A DNA stretch of 34,269 nt, taken from contig JAGXAB010000068.1 of assembly GCA_018971775.1 (NCBI GenBank), positions 1-34,269 of the forward strand. The letters are read 5' to 3'. This document shows positions 1 through 7,563 of the stretch, one piece after another. Within the stretch, counting starts at the first letter, position 1. Each line of letters opens with the position of its first letter. The stretch is from Cyanobacteria bacterium REEB67. Its GTDB lineage: Bacteria; Cyanobacteriota; Vampirovibrionia; Obscuribacterales; Obscuribacteraceae. Under the pieces are notes generated by a model. The model did no database searches, was not told the origin of the DNA, and saw nothing but the letters and a program-made list of their open reading frames with translations. Both the position numbers and the translations under genes were made by a program.

Positions 1-946
1 TGCCGGTGCTATCGTCATCGTGCTCTCTGAACATTTTATAGCTGTCAAAAGAAAACTTGCCGGCGCTCAGAAAGGCCTCATAGTCAGACGGTTTTTCAAT
101 GGTGTGGTTTTCGCCGTCATAGTAATCGAGGACGAAGGGATAGGTGAAATCTTGCACGTTTTCGGCGTCTGGGCTTTCCGGAGCGAAGGCCTCGCCGGTT
201 ACCCAGCGCGAATCGGAGCCGGTGCTGTAGGGCACTTTGGCCAGAGGCATCAGATCGCCCAATTCGGTTGCATCGATTACTGAGGCGCAGTGGATCTCAC
301 TAAATATGCCATTGTCCAGGTCGACCGCAAGCAAAGCTTTGATTTTGGCGCTCCCTTCTTCGAGGGCGACATCGACTACTTTCGTGCGCTTCTTGATCGT
401 CAGTGCGCCGCTCTTCGTCAGGGGTGCGAGCATAGCGTCCAGCAACGGCAGGGCCACTTGCGGCTCAAAGGCCAGTCGTGTCACCCAGCAAGCACCCGGA
501 TTGAGGAGCGGGTCAGCGGCCGCTGCCTCGGTGAGATTGCCTGTATCGCGGTAAGCCTTGCGTATTGCTTGGCGAAATTGCAAATAGTTGTGGCAAGCGC
601 CTGTAGTCTCGATGTATTTATTTTCGTCGAGGGCGCAGACGCCCTGAGCCGAAAGTTGTCCACCCAGCCAGGATGTTTCTTCGGTGACTATTGCTCTGGT
701 TTCTGGTCCGAGTGCAAGTGCTGCCGCGACGCCGCCCATGCCACCGCCGGCGATAGCAACATCGGTCTCGATTATTTGCGGCGCCCTGTCCAGAATAAAT
801 GACTTGATGCAGTCATCGTCTGTCTTGCCGGTCTCTTCAACCGGTACGGCTTCGACATCCAGAACAGTATAGGTTTTTGCCGCAGCCTCACCTTTTTCAT
901 TGGTTACATAAAAACAACTGGCGGCGTCAGGCATTTTAGTGTCCAT
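1..946 (-). CDS. FAD-dependent oxidoreductase, 5' part (gene runs off left edge)
   Basis: An open minus-strand frame runs without a stop from ATG at 946 to the left edge, giving about 315 N-terminal residues. A second ATG at 934 is an equally possible start. Around residues 50-60 it has a dinucleotide-binding motif (IAGGGMGGVAAALAL) after a short beta strand (TDVAIAG), as in FAD-binding Rossmann folds. This is followed by WLGGQLSAQGVCALDE, which is typical of the FAD_oxidored family (PF12831-like), where substrates are often unknown. A further segment (SVIDATELGDLMPLA) fits the second half of the FAD site. No signal peptide precedes the Rossmann fold, but there is an N-terminal extension of about 50 residues. 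The gene is divergent from kdsC, with 227 bp between the starts. The substrate cannot be deduced, and the C-terminus lies outside the window. Confidence 0.82.
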   Translation of the reverse strand, partial: MDTKMPDAASCFYVTNEKGEAAAKTYTVLDVEAVPVEETGKTDDDCIKSFILDRAPQIIETDVAIAGGGMGGVAAALALGPETRAIVTEETSWLGGQLSAQGVCALDENKYIETTGACHNYLQFRQAIRKAYRDTGNLTEAAAADPLLNPGACWVTRLAFEPQVALPLLDAMLAPLTKSGALTIKKRTKVVDVALEEGSAKIKALLAVDLDNGIFSEIHCASVIDATELGDLMPLAKVPYSTGSDSRWVTGEAFAPESPDAENVQDFTYPFVLDYYDGENHTIEKPSDYEAFLSAGKFSFDSYKMFREHDDDSTG

Positions 947-1137
947 CTTTGGGGGCGCGCTGGGTAGACTGTAACAAAATCAATCGTCCCCTTTGCAGCT
1001 CGAGCTTTTTTCCCGCCGGGGAGCGTGATTGTAATGGTTTCACAGCTAATTGTGCATTACAAGCAGGGATGAGCAAACAAGCATTACAAGTTTTGCCGGA
1101 AGAGACCCTGGCTGTCAGATTTTGGAGAGTTTTTCGC

Positions 1138-1143
1138 TATGAT
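1138..1143 (+). promoter_or_regulatory. Possible -10 element (TATGAT) for the kdsC gene
   Basis: TATGAT lies 30 bp upstream of the preferred kdsC start. No convincing -35 hexamer is seen at 16-18 bp, so this is only a weak candidate. The rest of the 947-1173 divergent spacer shows no other clear signal. Confidence 0.3.
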
Positions 1144-1173
1144 AGCGGACGTCTGGATGCTGAGGTTGGATCA

Positions 1174-1737
1174 ATGGAAAGCACGCTTACGATGAAAGAT
1201 GAGTTAATGGCCCGAGCTGCCAAGGTTAAGCTCATTTTGATGGACGTCGACGGAGTTTTGACCAACGGCAACTTGTTCTATTTCCCAGGCCCGGACGGCA
1301 AGCCTACCGAGTTTAAGAGTTTCAATTCACAGGATGGAGCAGGCATTCATTGTCTCAATCTAGTCGGGATCAACACCGGTGTGATCAGCGGCCGTGATTC
1401 GCAGGCGGTCGTCGAGCGCGCTCGCATCTTGAACATCAAGTATGTCTACCAAGGCTATCTGGAAAAAGAGGCCGTCTACGAAGAAATTCTCCAAAAAGAA
1501 GGCCTGGAAGACGACAGTGTCTGCTTCATCGGCGATGATTTCCCCGACTATGTGCTTTTGAAACGCTGCGGCCTGGCTGTTGCTGTCGGCAACGCTCGTC
1601 CTGAGCTGATTGCTCGCGCTCATTACACCACCAAAGCCAACGGCGGTGATGGCGCCGTGCGTGAAGTGGCTGAGCTGGTCATTCGCGCCCGCGGCGAGTG
1701 GGACAAAGTTTTGAAGAAGTTCGGCTTCGAAGACTAA
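1174..1737 (+). CDS. kdsC: KdsC-type HAD phosphatase (3-deoxy-manno-octulosonate-8-phosphate phosphatase family)
   Basis: A 187-aa protein with the usual length of KdsC. HAD motif I is DVDGVLTNG at residues 24-32 (nucleophile Asp24, acid/base Asp26). Motif II is VISGRDSQ. The later acidic motif is CFIGDDFPD, and the C-terminal GGDGAVREV resembles the GGxGAxRE signature of KdsC proteins. The family removes phosphate from Kdo-8-phosphate in the cytoplasm during LPS core synthesis; members lacking a cap domain act as tetramers. The reading frame is open back to 949. The ATG at 1174 is chosen because GAGG sits 8 bases upstream and the conserved domain begins soon after, while the longer N-terminal extension has no family resemblance. 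No other Kdo genes are nearby, so a different sugar-phosphate substrate is possible. Confidence 0.85.
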   Translation: MESTLTMKDELMARAAKVKLILMDVDGVLTNGNLFYFPGPDGKPTEFKSFNSQDGAGIHCLNLVGINTGVISGRDSQAVVERARILNIKYVYQGYLEKEAVYEEILQKEGLEDDSVCFIGDDFPDYVLLKRCGLAVAVGNARPELIARAHYTTKANGGDGAVREVAELVIRARGEWDKVLKKFGFED

Positions 1738-1768
1738 AACTTGGAATTTTTCCGTCTCCATCTCCGCC

Positions 1769-4042
1769 TCAGGCTGCGGCTTTTACTTCGCTGTGATTGG
1801 TGTGCAGGGCGCCGAGGGCAAGCTCCATCGAGCCGGCGACGTCATCTTCTGCCATAACCGCTCCAGCCAGTACACCGGCATCGGGGAATTGTGCCAGGGA
1901 GCAGACCAGCACGCTCAAGCTCGCCAGGCTGCTTTGCAAAGCGGCGATATCACTGGCGGTGACATAACCGCTGGCGGCCCGGCTGCGGATCGAAGAGGCG
2001 ATACTCTCGGCTTCCGAAACTTGAGCGCGAGCAATGTTCTCGACGCTGGTTTCCGATCTACCGCCGGTGGCGCCGGAGCTTTTGCTGGCGCGGTAACTTG
2101 TTACTTCTCCAGCGCTATCGAAGGTAACGCCATTCTTTTCGATGGTGCCGTCATCATGGATGTTCGTGCCATCGCGGAATACCGCACCGTGATCGGTGAT
2201 CTGAGTGCCGTCGTTCAAAATCGCTTCGCTACCGTCAAATTTGTAAGAGGCGGTAGTGTAGGTGGTGTGACCGTTTTCTGAACCGATCGTGCCGGCTTTT
2301 TTACCGTCTGCGCCGATGACGTCAATAGTATTTGCCTGGAGGTTGACTTCCTGTTTCAGCCCGGAGTGGGCGGCGGCAATGACCATGGGAGCGCTACCGG
2401 TGCTGGTGACAGTGACGTCGGCGGTTTTGGCGGCGAGAGTCGGCGTTTTCGAGCCATTTGTATTGGAGGCAGTGATTTCGCTGCCGTTACCGTCGGTCAA
2501 TTTGCCGGTTTCGTTGAAATGTCTCAGTTGTTCGACTACGGCTTTGATTGCACGTGCGCGATCTGTGCCGAGCATCTTGGCGAGTTGCTCTTTAGACATT
2601 TCTTCGTGGGTGCCGTCTTTGTGATAAACGGTGATTTTTTTCGCCGCGTCCATAGCGATTGTAGTACCGTCAGCCAGCCGCATACCGGCCGAGCCGTCCT
2701 TGCCTACCCACATGCCGGAGCCGTCGGCGGCATCGATCTTGATGCCGTCGGCCCCTCTTTCGATCCTGGCTTTGCCGGAGAAGAGGCCGTTGAATGTGCT
2801 GCCGACTGTAGAGCCGAGATTGGGCAGGATATTTGCGTCTGAGGCGGTGATGTGGGTGTTGCCGACTTCTTCTTCAAATCGACCATTGGCAATTTTGGCG
2901 CTAATCGGGCGACCGTTGTCGTAGATTGTAGCCTTGCCAGTTTTTGCGTCGATTTCCACCCAGGATTTACCGCTGCCGCCTGGGATATCGAAATGCCATT
3001 TGCCATCGGCACCCTTTTTCAAAAGGTTCTGACCTTTGTCATCGGTTACTGAAATTTCGTGCGTTTTGCCGTTGACTGAGACATTGATGCCATCAGCCGA
3101 ACGCTTGGTGGTGATGTCGCCATGCTTTTCCCAGTCGATTTTACCGTTGGCATCGCGGTGGATTTTGCCGTCGGCGCAGTTTGTCGTCGTGCCACTATCC
3201 CGGCCTTGTGTACCGGTAGATTCATCCTGCCAATCTTTGACGTTATAGTTTGTCCCATCTGTTTTATTGATGATGGCGAATATGCTCGCCCATTCGTCTC
3301 TATTGATGCGATTCTGGAAGGCATTGTCGGACTGGCCGGTCTTAAAAATTTCGCTGTCTTTAGCACGGGTGATTGGTGTGTTGAGGAAATCCATAGGATT
3401 TTTTGATCTGTCCACCTTGCAGCTGTCGCCGGTATTGCAGCCGGATTCCTTCAGCCAGTCGATCAAACCGCCTTTCTTGTCGGTCGTTGTCACCTGGGCG
3501 AAATTTTTCTTGAGCGCAGTACTGTCATTCTGATTTTGTTTTTCTGCGCTGGCTTTCTCGTGCTCAGGGCTCTGAGGCATGACGGCGTTCACGACTGCTT
3601 TAGCGCCGAGGTCGACGATGGCCACGCCCGGAAGAAAGTCGAAGGCGCTGCCGGCGGCGCTGGCCAGAAACTTGGCGGCGTTGCCCATACCGCTTTCTAA
3701 GGCGTCGTTGATGTCGCCGGCGGTAACGGATGAATTACCAATTGCTTTTTCACGATCTTCAAGGCTGGCTCCGGTTTTAGGAGCAGCGGCTTCGGCTTTG
3801 GGGGCAGCGGCTTCAGTCTTATCAGCTTCGGTCTTAGGAGCGGCGGCTTCGGGCTTGTGAGCTTCGGGCTTGTGAGCTTCGGGCTTGTGAGCTTCGGCTT
3901 TGGGAGTGGCGGCTTCGGCTGGCTTGGCGGCCGGATGGGTCTGGGTATCGGCTACGAGTTTGTGCGCGGCGCCCCAGGCCGCCTGCATGAAGTGCTCGCC
4001 TTCCTTGACAATATCGTGAAGATTAGGCAGCTCGGCAGTCAC
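1769..4042 (-). CDS. Large Ala/Pro/Lys-rich and DG-repeat protein of unknown function
   Basis: A 757-aa protein starting at GTG 4042, with GGAG 8 bases upstream. The order is: a short helical N-terminus; a low-complexity linker at residues 40-90 with three exact AHKPE repeats and related AAPKTEA units; a hydrophobic Ala/Gly segment at about 120-150; a Cys pair (GCNTGDSC); and then a long region of short beta-type units of the form DGxxI or NGK (for example ADGKIHRDANGKIDW, DGTNIHDDGTIEKNG). The C-terminus is helical and Ala/Ser-rich. The DG units resemble beta-hairpin repeats of secreted or surface proteins, but I do not recognise a named family. There is no classical signal peptide; the Ala/Pro linker and hydrophobic segment could mark a membrane-bound or effector-like protein. 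Convergent with kdsC. Confidence 0.75.
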   Translation of the reverse strand: MTAELPNLHDIVKEGEHFMQAAWGAAHKLVADTQTHPAAKPAEAATPKAEAHKPEAHKPEAHKPEAAAPKTEADKTEAAAPKAEAAAPKTGASLEDREKAIGNSSVTAGDINDALESGMGNAAKFLASAAGSAFDFLPGVAIVDLGAKAVVNAVMPQSPEHEKASAEKQNQNDSTALKKNFAQVTTTDKKGGLIDWLKESGCNTGDSCKVDRSKNPMDFLNTPITRAKDSEIFKTGQSDNAFQNRINRDEWASIFAIINKTDGTNYNVKDWQDESTGTQGRDSGTTTNCADGKIHRDANGKIDWEKHGDITTKRSADGINVSVNGKTHEISVTDDKGQNLLKKGADGKWHFDIPGGSGKSWVEIDAKTGKATIYDNGRPISAKIANGRFEEEVGNTHITASDANILPNLGSTVGSTFNGLFSGKARIERGADGIKIDAADGSGMWVGKDGSAGMRLADGTTIAMDAAKKITVYHKDGTHEEMSKEQLAKMLGTDRARAIKAVVEQLRHFNETGKLTDGNGSEITASNTNGSKTPTLAAKTADVTVTSTGSAPMVIAAAHSGLKQEVNLQANTIDVIGADGKKAGTIGSENGHTTYTTASYKFDGSEAILNDGTQITDHGAVFRDGTNIHDDGTIEKNGVTFDSAGEVTSYRASKSSGATGGRSETSVENIARAQVSEAESIASSIRSRAASGYVTASDIAALQSSLASLSVLVCSLAQFPDAGVLAGAVMAEDDVAGSMELALGALHTNHSEVKAAA
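3846..3890 (-). repeat. Three exact 15-bp tandem repeats inside the 757-aa gene
   Basis: The unit gcttcgggcttgtga occurs three times head to tail. On the coding strand it encodes the AHKPE repeat of the Pro/Lys-rich linker. Degenerate copies flank it on both sides (about 3775-3915). Exact 15-bp identity suggests recent slippage, so copy number may vary between strains. Confidence 0.85.
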
Positions 4043-4236
4043 TCACGGTCTCCGCTTGATGGTAAAGGGCCATTTTTGGCCAGTCGCTTCTCGATTACGT
4101 TCGTGTATATGCGGCGACATCTGAAATTGGACGCGACTTTGCAGATTTAATAAAGGAATTTTGGGTGGTTGAAGGGTGGCTACGTTAAAGGCGCTGTCCT
4201 CTGGACTGGTAGGATGGTTAAAAGCTCGGAGCGACA
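4043..4236. other. Divergent intergenic spacer
   Basis: A 194-bp spacer between two divergent genes. It should hold both promoters, but I see no hexamer pair good enough to place them. An overlapping minus-strand frame of 64 codons looks non-coding. Confidence 0.4.
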
Positions 4237-4476
4237 TTGGCCAAAGATGCGGATAACGGCGGAGTAGGGTCTGAGGTGCCTGCGGGAAAGCCCGAATGGC
4301 TCAGTGTCCTGCTGCAATTTTTAGGCGGGCCCCCGGTTTGGTTTGTCGGCTATGTCTACCTGTTTCCTCTTTTCTGGTGGATTGGGTTTGGCGGGATAGT
4401 GGTGACTCTGGCCCGCATGCTCAGCGCGATTGGTACTTATATGGCCGCCTTTGTGCCATTTGAAATACTATTTTAA
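4237..4476 (+). CDS. Small membrane protein, 5' half of an apparently frame-split gene
   Basis: TTG start at 4237 with GGAG about 6 bases upstream. The 79-aa product has a polar N-terminus and then two hydrophobic segments (about residues 22-45 and 47-72, ending AAFVPFEILF), so it would be an inner-membrane hairpin. It stops at TAA 4474-4476 inside TTTTAAAA. The next frame continues immediately with KTLAQEPSKYLPE, which reads as a natural cytoplasmic continuation. A +1 shift would give one protein of about 201 aa. No family recognised. It lies just upstream of, and probably in one transcript with, the AmrS-type gene. Confidence 0.6.
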   Translation: MAKDADNGGVGSEVPAGKPEWLSVLLQFLGGPPVWFVGYVYLFPLFWWIGFGGIVVTLARMLSAIGTYMAAFVPFEILF

Positions 4477-4843
4477 AACACTCGCTCAAGAGCCGAGCAA
4501 ATATCTGCCCGAATCTACAACGAATGGAGCAGTGAACCTTAGCGTTCCCTTATCCGCTAAAAAAATGCAAGAAATATCTGCCCTTCTTGCCGAGGCCGGT
4601 CACTTTTACGAGCAAAATAAGTATGTCGCTCCTGAGTATTACAGCAGACATAAGCGCATGCTCCTTGAGTTTCAACTCAACGGAAGCTATTACTTCAATT
4701 CTTTTATAGATGAAAATGAAAATAATCGCGGCCCAAACGCTTTCAAGACGCCGCCTTTTATTTCTCGACTGCGCGATTTGCTGGCGGCAAGCGCAGAGCC
4801 CGCTATACTGGAGAGCGAGACGCCTGCTCGACCTCATAATTGA
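4430..4843 (+). CDS. Downstream half of the frame-split membrane protein
   Basis: The open frame enters at 4430 (TTG), but the part that looks coding begins at about 4475, where it takes over from the upstream gene after its stop. The segment from KTLAQEPSK to the C-terminus is about 122 aa, soluble and charged (for example SAKKMQEISALLAEAGHFYE), with no recognised domain. If it is translated separately, a GTG at about 4533 (GAVNLSV region) is a possible start, but GGAG is only 2 bases from it. The stop TGA (4841-4843) overlaps the TTG of the next gene (TTGA), suggesting translational coupling. A programmed +1 shift, a sequencing error in the T/A run, or a real disrupting mutation would all give this picture. 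Confidence 0.5.
   Translation: MVLIWPPLCHLKYYFKTLAQEPSKYLPESTTNGAVNLSVPLSAKKMQEISALLAEAGHFYEQNKYVAPEYYSRHKRMLLEFQLNGSYYFNSFIDENENNRGPNAFKTPPFISRLRDLLAASAEPAILESETPARPHN
4471..4478 (+). other. Candidate +1 frameshift site (TTT TAA AA)
   Basis: In the upstream frame the sequence reads CTA TTT TAA AAC. The Phe codon is followed by a stop, and sliding one base forward keeps a perfect UUU pairing for the P-site tRNA. The new frame continues AAA ACA CTC. This is the general layout of prfB-type +1 recoding (slippery codon then stop). No Shine-Dalgarno-like stimulator is visible just upstream, so a one-base homopolymer error or mutation is an equal alternative. Confidence 0.4.
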
Positions 4844-5994
4844 TAGTTGGCACGGACATGGATATCGCGAGCGAAAACTTGATTGCCGAATCTGAGCAAA
4901 ACCCCGACTCCGCCTACATAGTGGACGGTCGTTACTGGCATACCCTCGACGATAAATCAGCCATTCACTGCGACCTCTGCCCGCGCGCCTGCGTATTAAA
5001 AGACGGCGATCGCGGTTTTTGTTTCGTCCGTCAAAATATCGATGGTCAGATGAAGTTGACGACTTATGGACGTAGCACCGGCTTCTGCATCGATCCAATC
5101 GAGAAAAAGCCACTCAATCATTTCTTGCCAGGCACGAGCGTGCTTTCTTTCGGCACCGCCGGTTGCAACCTGGGTTGCCAGTTTTGTCAAAACTGGTCAA
5201 TCAGCAAATCTCGCGAAATCGAGCAATTGAGCGAAAAGGCCAGCCCCGAATCGATCGCCCTGGCTGCCAGTCGCCTGGGCTGCGCGTCGGTCGCTTTCAC
5301 CTATAACGATCCGGTCGTCTGGGCCGAATATGCCATCGAAACGGCCAAGGCTTGCCGGCAGCTCGGTATCAAGGCCGTGGCCGTGACGGCCGGGTATATC
5401 ACGGATCAAGCCAGGCCGGAATTTTATTCGGTGATGGACGCGGCAAACGTAGACTTGAAGGCCTTTACCGATGATTTCTACCGCCGAGTCACTCTATCCG
5501 CCCTCGAGCCGGTGCTCAAAACTCTGGTCTGGTTGAAGCGTGAAAGCAATGTCTGGTTTGAAATCACCAATCTGGTCATTCCGGGTGCCAACGACAGCAC
5601 CGACGAATTCAACCGCATGTGCGAATGGATCGCCCGCGAGTTAGGGCCGGATGTGCCTCTGCATTTCACCGCCTTTCACCCCGACTTTCGTATGAACGAC
5701 CGTGACGCTACACCGAAGAGTACTTTGTTGCGCGCCCGGGAAATCGCTCTTTCGCACGGTTTGCAGCACGTCTATACCGGCAATGTCGACGACCGCAAAC
5801 ATCAGAGTACCTATTGTCAGTCATGCAAAAAGCTTGTCATCGAGCGCAATTGGTATGAGATTGGCCGTTACGACCTGCGGGGAAATTGTTGCAAACATTG
5901 CGGGGCGACAGTAGCCGGAGTTTTTGGCGCAGAAAAAGGTGATTGGGGCCGGAGGCGTATGCCTGTTAGTATAGAGGCGTGGTCCACTCCATAG
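4840..5994 (+). CDS. amrS: AmrS-type radical SAM enzyme (AmmeMemoRadiSam system)
   Basis: A 384-aa protein from TTG 4840; an ATG at 4858 is an alternative start. A Cys-rich N-terminus (CDLCPRAC at 44-51, plus Cys61) precedes DPIEKKPLNHFLPG and the radical SAM cluster motif CNLGCQFC (Cys109, Cys113, Cys116), followed by QNWSIS. The barrel continues with FTYNDPVVWAEYA, VDLKAF and FHPDFRMND. The C-terminus has a CxxC plus CCKHC zinc-ribbon-like tail that marks this subgroup. The family binds a 4Fe-4S cluster and cleaves SAM to a 5'-deoxyadenosyl radical in the cytoplasm; the physiological substrate is not settled. The usual partners AMMECR1/AmrA and MEMO1/AmrB are not visible in this window. The start overlaps the preceding stop, so it probably shares a transcript with the split membrane gene. 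Confidence 0.9.
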   Translation: MIVGTDMDIASENLIAESEQNPDSAYIVDGRYWHTLDDKSAIHCDLCPRACVLKDGDRGFCFVRQNIDGQMKLTTYGRSTGFCIDPIEKKPLNHFLPGTSVLSFGTAGCNLGCQFCQNWSISKSREIEQLSEKASPESIALAASRLGCASVAFTYNDPVVWAEYAIETAKACRQLGIKAVAVTAGYITDQARPEFYSVMDAANVDLKAFTDDFYRRVTLSALEPVLKTLVWLKRESNVWFEITNLVIPGANDSTDEFNRMCEWIARELGPDVPLHFTAFHPDFRMNDRDATPKSTLLRAREIALSHGLQHVYTGNVDDRKHQSTYCQSCKKLVIERNWYEIGRYDLRGNCCKHCGATVAGVFGAEKGDWGRRRMPVSIEAWSTP

Positions 5995-6015
5995 AAAGAG
6001 TTCGGCAGTCGCCCA

Positions 6016-6528
6016 ATGTCTATCCCCAGAAGAGTTGAAATCGTGCAGTGTTGGTCGGCGGGCCGGAGATTCGTGCCCCTGATTTCGGCTGCGGCTGTGG
6101 CCGTCAATATGGCCGGTTTTTTCTATCTGCCGCTGGCCGCGCAGGACTCTCGGCCGGCGATGAAGGGGCCTGACCCGGCGACGTCGGCCGCCACCGCAGC
6201 GCCGGAAAAATTACCTTTTGCTGCCCCTTCCCCCGTGGCACCCGCCGCTCCTGCCGGCAATACAGTCACCAATTTGCTCTCCGTCACCGGTGCTACTGCT
6301 CCCGCCGGAGCTGAGCTGCCGCTCAGTAATATTGACTTGCTCAACAAGATGGACGATGATCGTCTCCCCACTAGCCCCCGGCGCTTTTTAAAAATGCGCT
6401 TCAAGCAGGTGCGAAAGGCGAAAGACGAAAAAATCCTCCAGCTGCTGCTGGTCTGCGTCGGTTTTGTCGGTGTCTTTGTAGCTATCCTTGCTCTGCGCAG
6501 CGTCCCGCCCGCTCGCTCCGGCTCTTAA
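6016..6528 (+). CDS. Membrane protein with Pro/Ala-rich extracytoplasmic linker
   Basis: A 170-aa protein from ATG 6016, 21 bp after amrS. A first hydrophobic segment (about residues 19-42, ending YLPLAAQ) could be a signal peptide or signal anchor. It is followed by roughly 70 residues rich in Pro and Ala (for example AAPSPVAPAAPAG), a basic stretch (RRFLKMRFKQVRKAK) and a second hydrophobic helix (ILQLLLVCVGFVGVFVAILAL) near the C-terminus. No recognised domain. No clear Shine-Dalgarno sequence precedes it, so the start is uncertain. Probably co-transcribed with its neighbours. Confidence 0.6.
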   Translation: MSIPRRVEIVQCWSAGRRFVPLISAAAVAVNMAGFFYLPLAAQDSRPAMKGPDPATSAATAAPEKLPFAAPSPVAPAAPAGNTVTNLLSVTGATAPAGAELPLSNIDLLNKMDDDRLPTSPRRFLKMRFKQVRKAKDEKILQLLLVCVGFVGVFVAILALRSVPPARSGS

Positions 6529-6551
6529 GGGAGGGACACGATAAAAGACTG

Positions 6552-6740
6552 ATGGAAGACTTTATTCAGCGCATTTTAATGTTCGTCGTCGGCCTGGTTT
6601 TCCTGGGGGGCGGCACTATTTTTACCTTCCAGGCTTTCGAAGATGCAAAGAATGTCTTCGAGACATTGATTTTTGCCTTGATGGGCGCGGCTGTTGGTCT
6701 GACCCTTTGTGTCTGGACCTTTACCGGTCCGCCCGGTTAG
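6552..6740 (+). CDS. Small two-helix membrane protein
   Basis: A 62-aa product made of two hydrophobic helices (about residues 7-29 and 39-58) joined by a short acidic turn (FEDAKNVFE). A GGAGGG lies 16 bases upstream of the ATG, further than usual, so the start is only moderately supported. It sits 23 bp after the previous gene on the same strand. No family recognised. Confidence 0.55.
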   Translation: MEDFIQRILMFVVGLVFLGGGTIFTFQAFEDAKNVFETLIFALMGAAVGLTLCVWTFTGPPG

Positions 6741-6837
6741 GGCTAAACAAGATTTAGGATGGCTGGCTTGGAGCTCCTGCTAAACTGGCAGGCGTTGTCG
6801 TCGTTTGCTCCCACGTCTGGTAAAAGTAGAAATACAC

Positions 6838-7563
6838 ATGAATAAAAGCGCCTCCTCTTCCTCTTCTTTTTTGTCCAGCTCTGGCGTTGCCACCGCCTCC
6901 GGTGCCTCGCTCTTTTCCTCTGTCGGCCTTGCCGCTCTTGCTCTGTCGCTCGTTGTCGGTAGCCTCGGTGTAAATGCGATCGGTACACCGGCCCTGGCTA
7001 AGAAAAATGCCGCGGATGAATCCAAGGATGGACGCGCCGGTATGTGGAGAAGCAACACCCAGGGCGCTCCTTCGATCGAGGCCTGTCGCAAGCTGGTGGC
7101 GGAAAAACCAAATGATGCCATCGCTCATAATGATCTCGGTTGGGCGCTCAGGCAAAATGGCGATCCCAAACATGGTGAAGAAGAGCTGAGAACAGCGATT
7201 AAGCTCGATGCCAAATTGCCCCAGGCCCATTCAAATTTGAGCGTTTGTCTGCTCGATCAACAGAAGGCCCAACCCGCTCTCGATGAGGCAAGAAAGGCTG
7301 TAGGCTTCGATCAGAGTCAGCCGGTCTATCACGTCGTCCTCGGCAATGCTCTTGCTGCTTGCAACGACAATACCGCTGCCGTAGAAGAATACAAAATCGC
7401 CATTTCGCAAAAAGGCGATTATGAAAATGCCTATTACAATCTCGGTCGTGTTTTGAATACCATGGGCGAGAAGACCGAAGCCGGTAAAGTCCTGGCCAAC
7501 GCTCTCAAGCTCGATCCAAACGATCAGCGCGTCTTGCAAATCCTGGACACAATCGTCAAGTAA
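6838..7563 (+). CDS. Secreted or membrane-anchored TPR protein
   Basis: A 241-aa protein from ATG 6838. The frame is open from 6805, but the shorter form places the basic start MNKS directly before the Ser-rich, hydrophobic leader. A signal peptide or anchor ends around TPALA (residues 45-50). The mature part contains four TPR-like units (for example AIAHNDLGWALRQNGDP, QAHSNLSVCLLDQQK, YHVVLGNALAACND, NAYYNLGRVLNTMGE). These normally form a helical scaffold for protein binding, probably in the periplasm here. The stop abuts the GTG of the permease gene, so the two are likely co-translated. The partner is unknown. Confidence 0.8.
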   Translation: MNKSASSSSSFLSSSGVATASGASLFSSVGLAALALSLVVGSLGVNAIGTPALAKKNAADESKDGRAGMWRSNTQGAPSIEACRKLVAEKPNDAIAHNDLGWALRQNGDPKHGEEELRTAIKLDAKLPQAHSNLSVCLLDQQKAQPALDEARKAVGFDQSQPVYHVVLGNALAACNDNTAAVEEYKIAISQKGDYENAYYNLGRVLNTMGEKTEAGKVLANALKLDPNDQRVLQILDTIVK

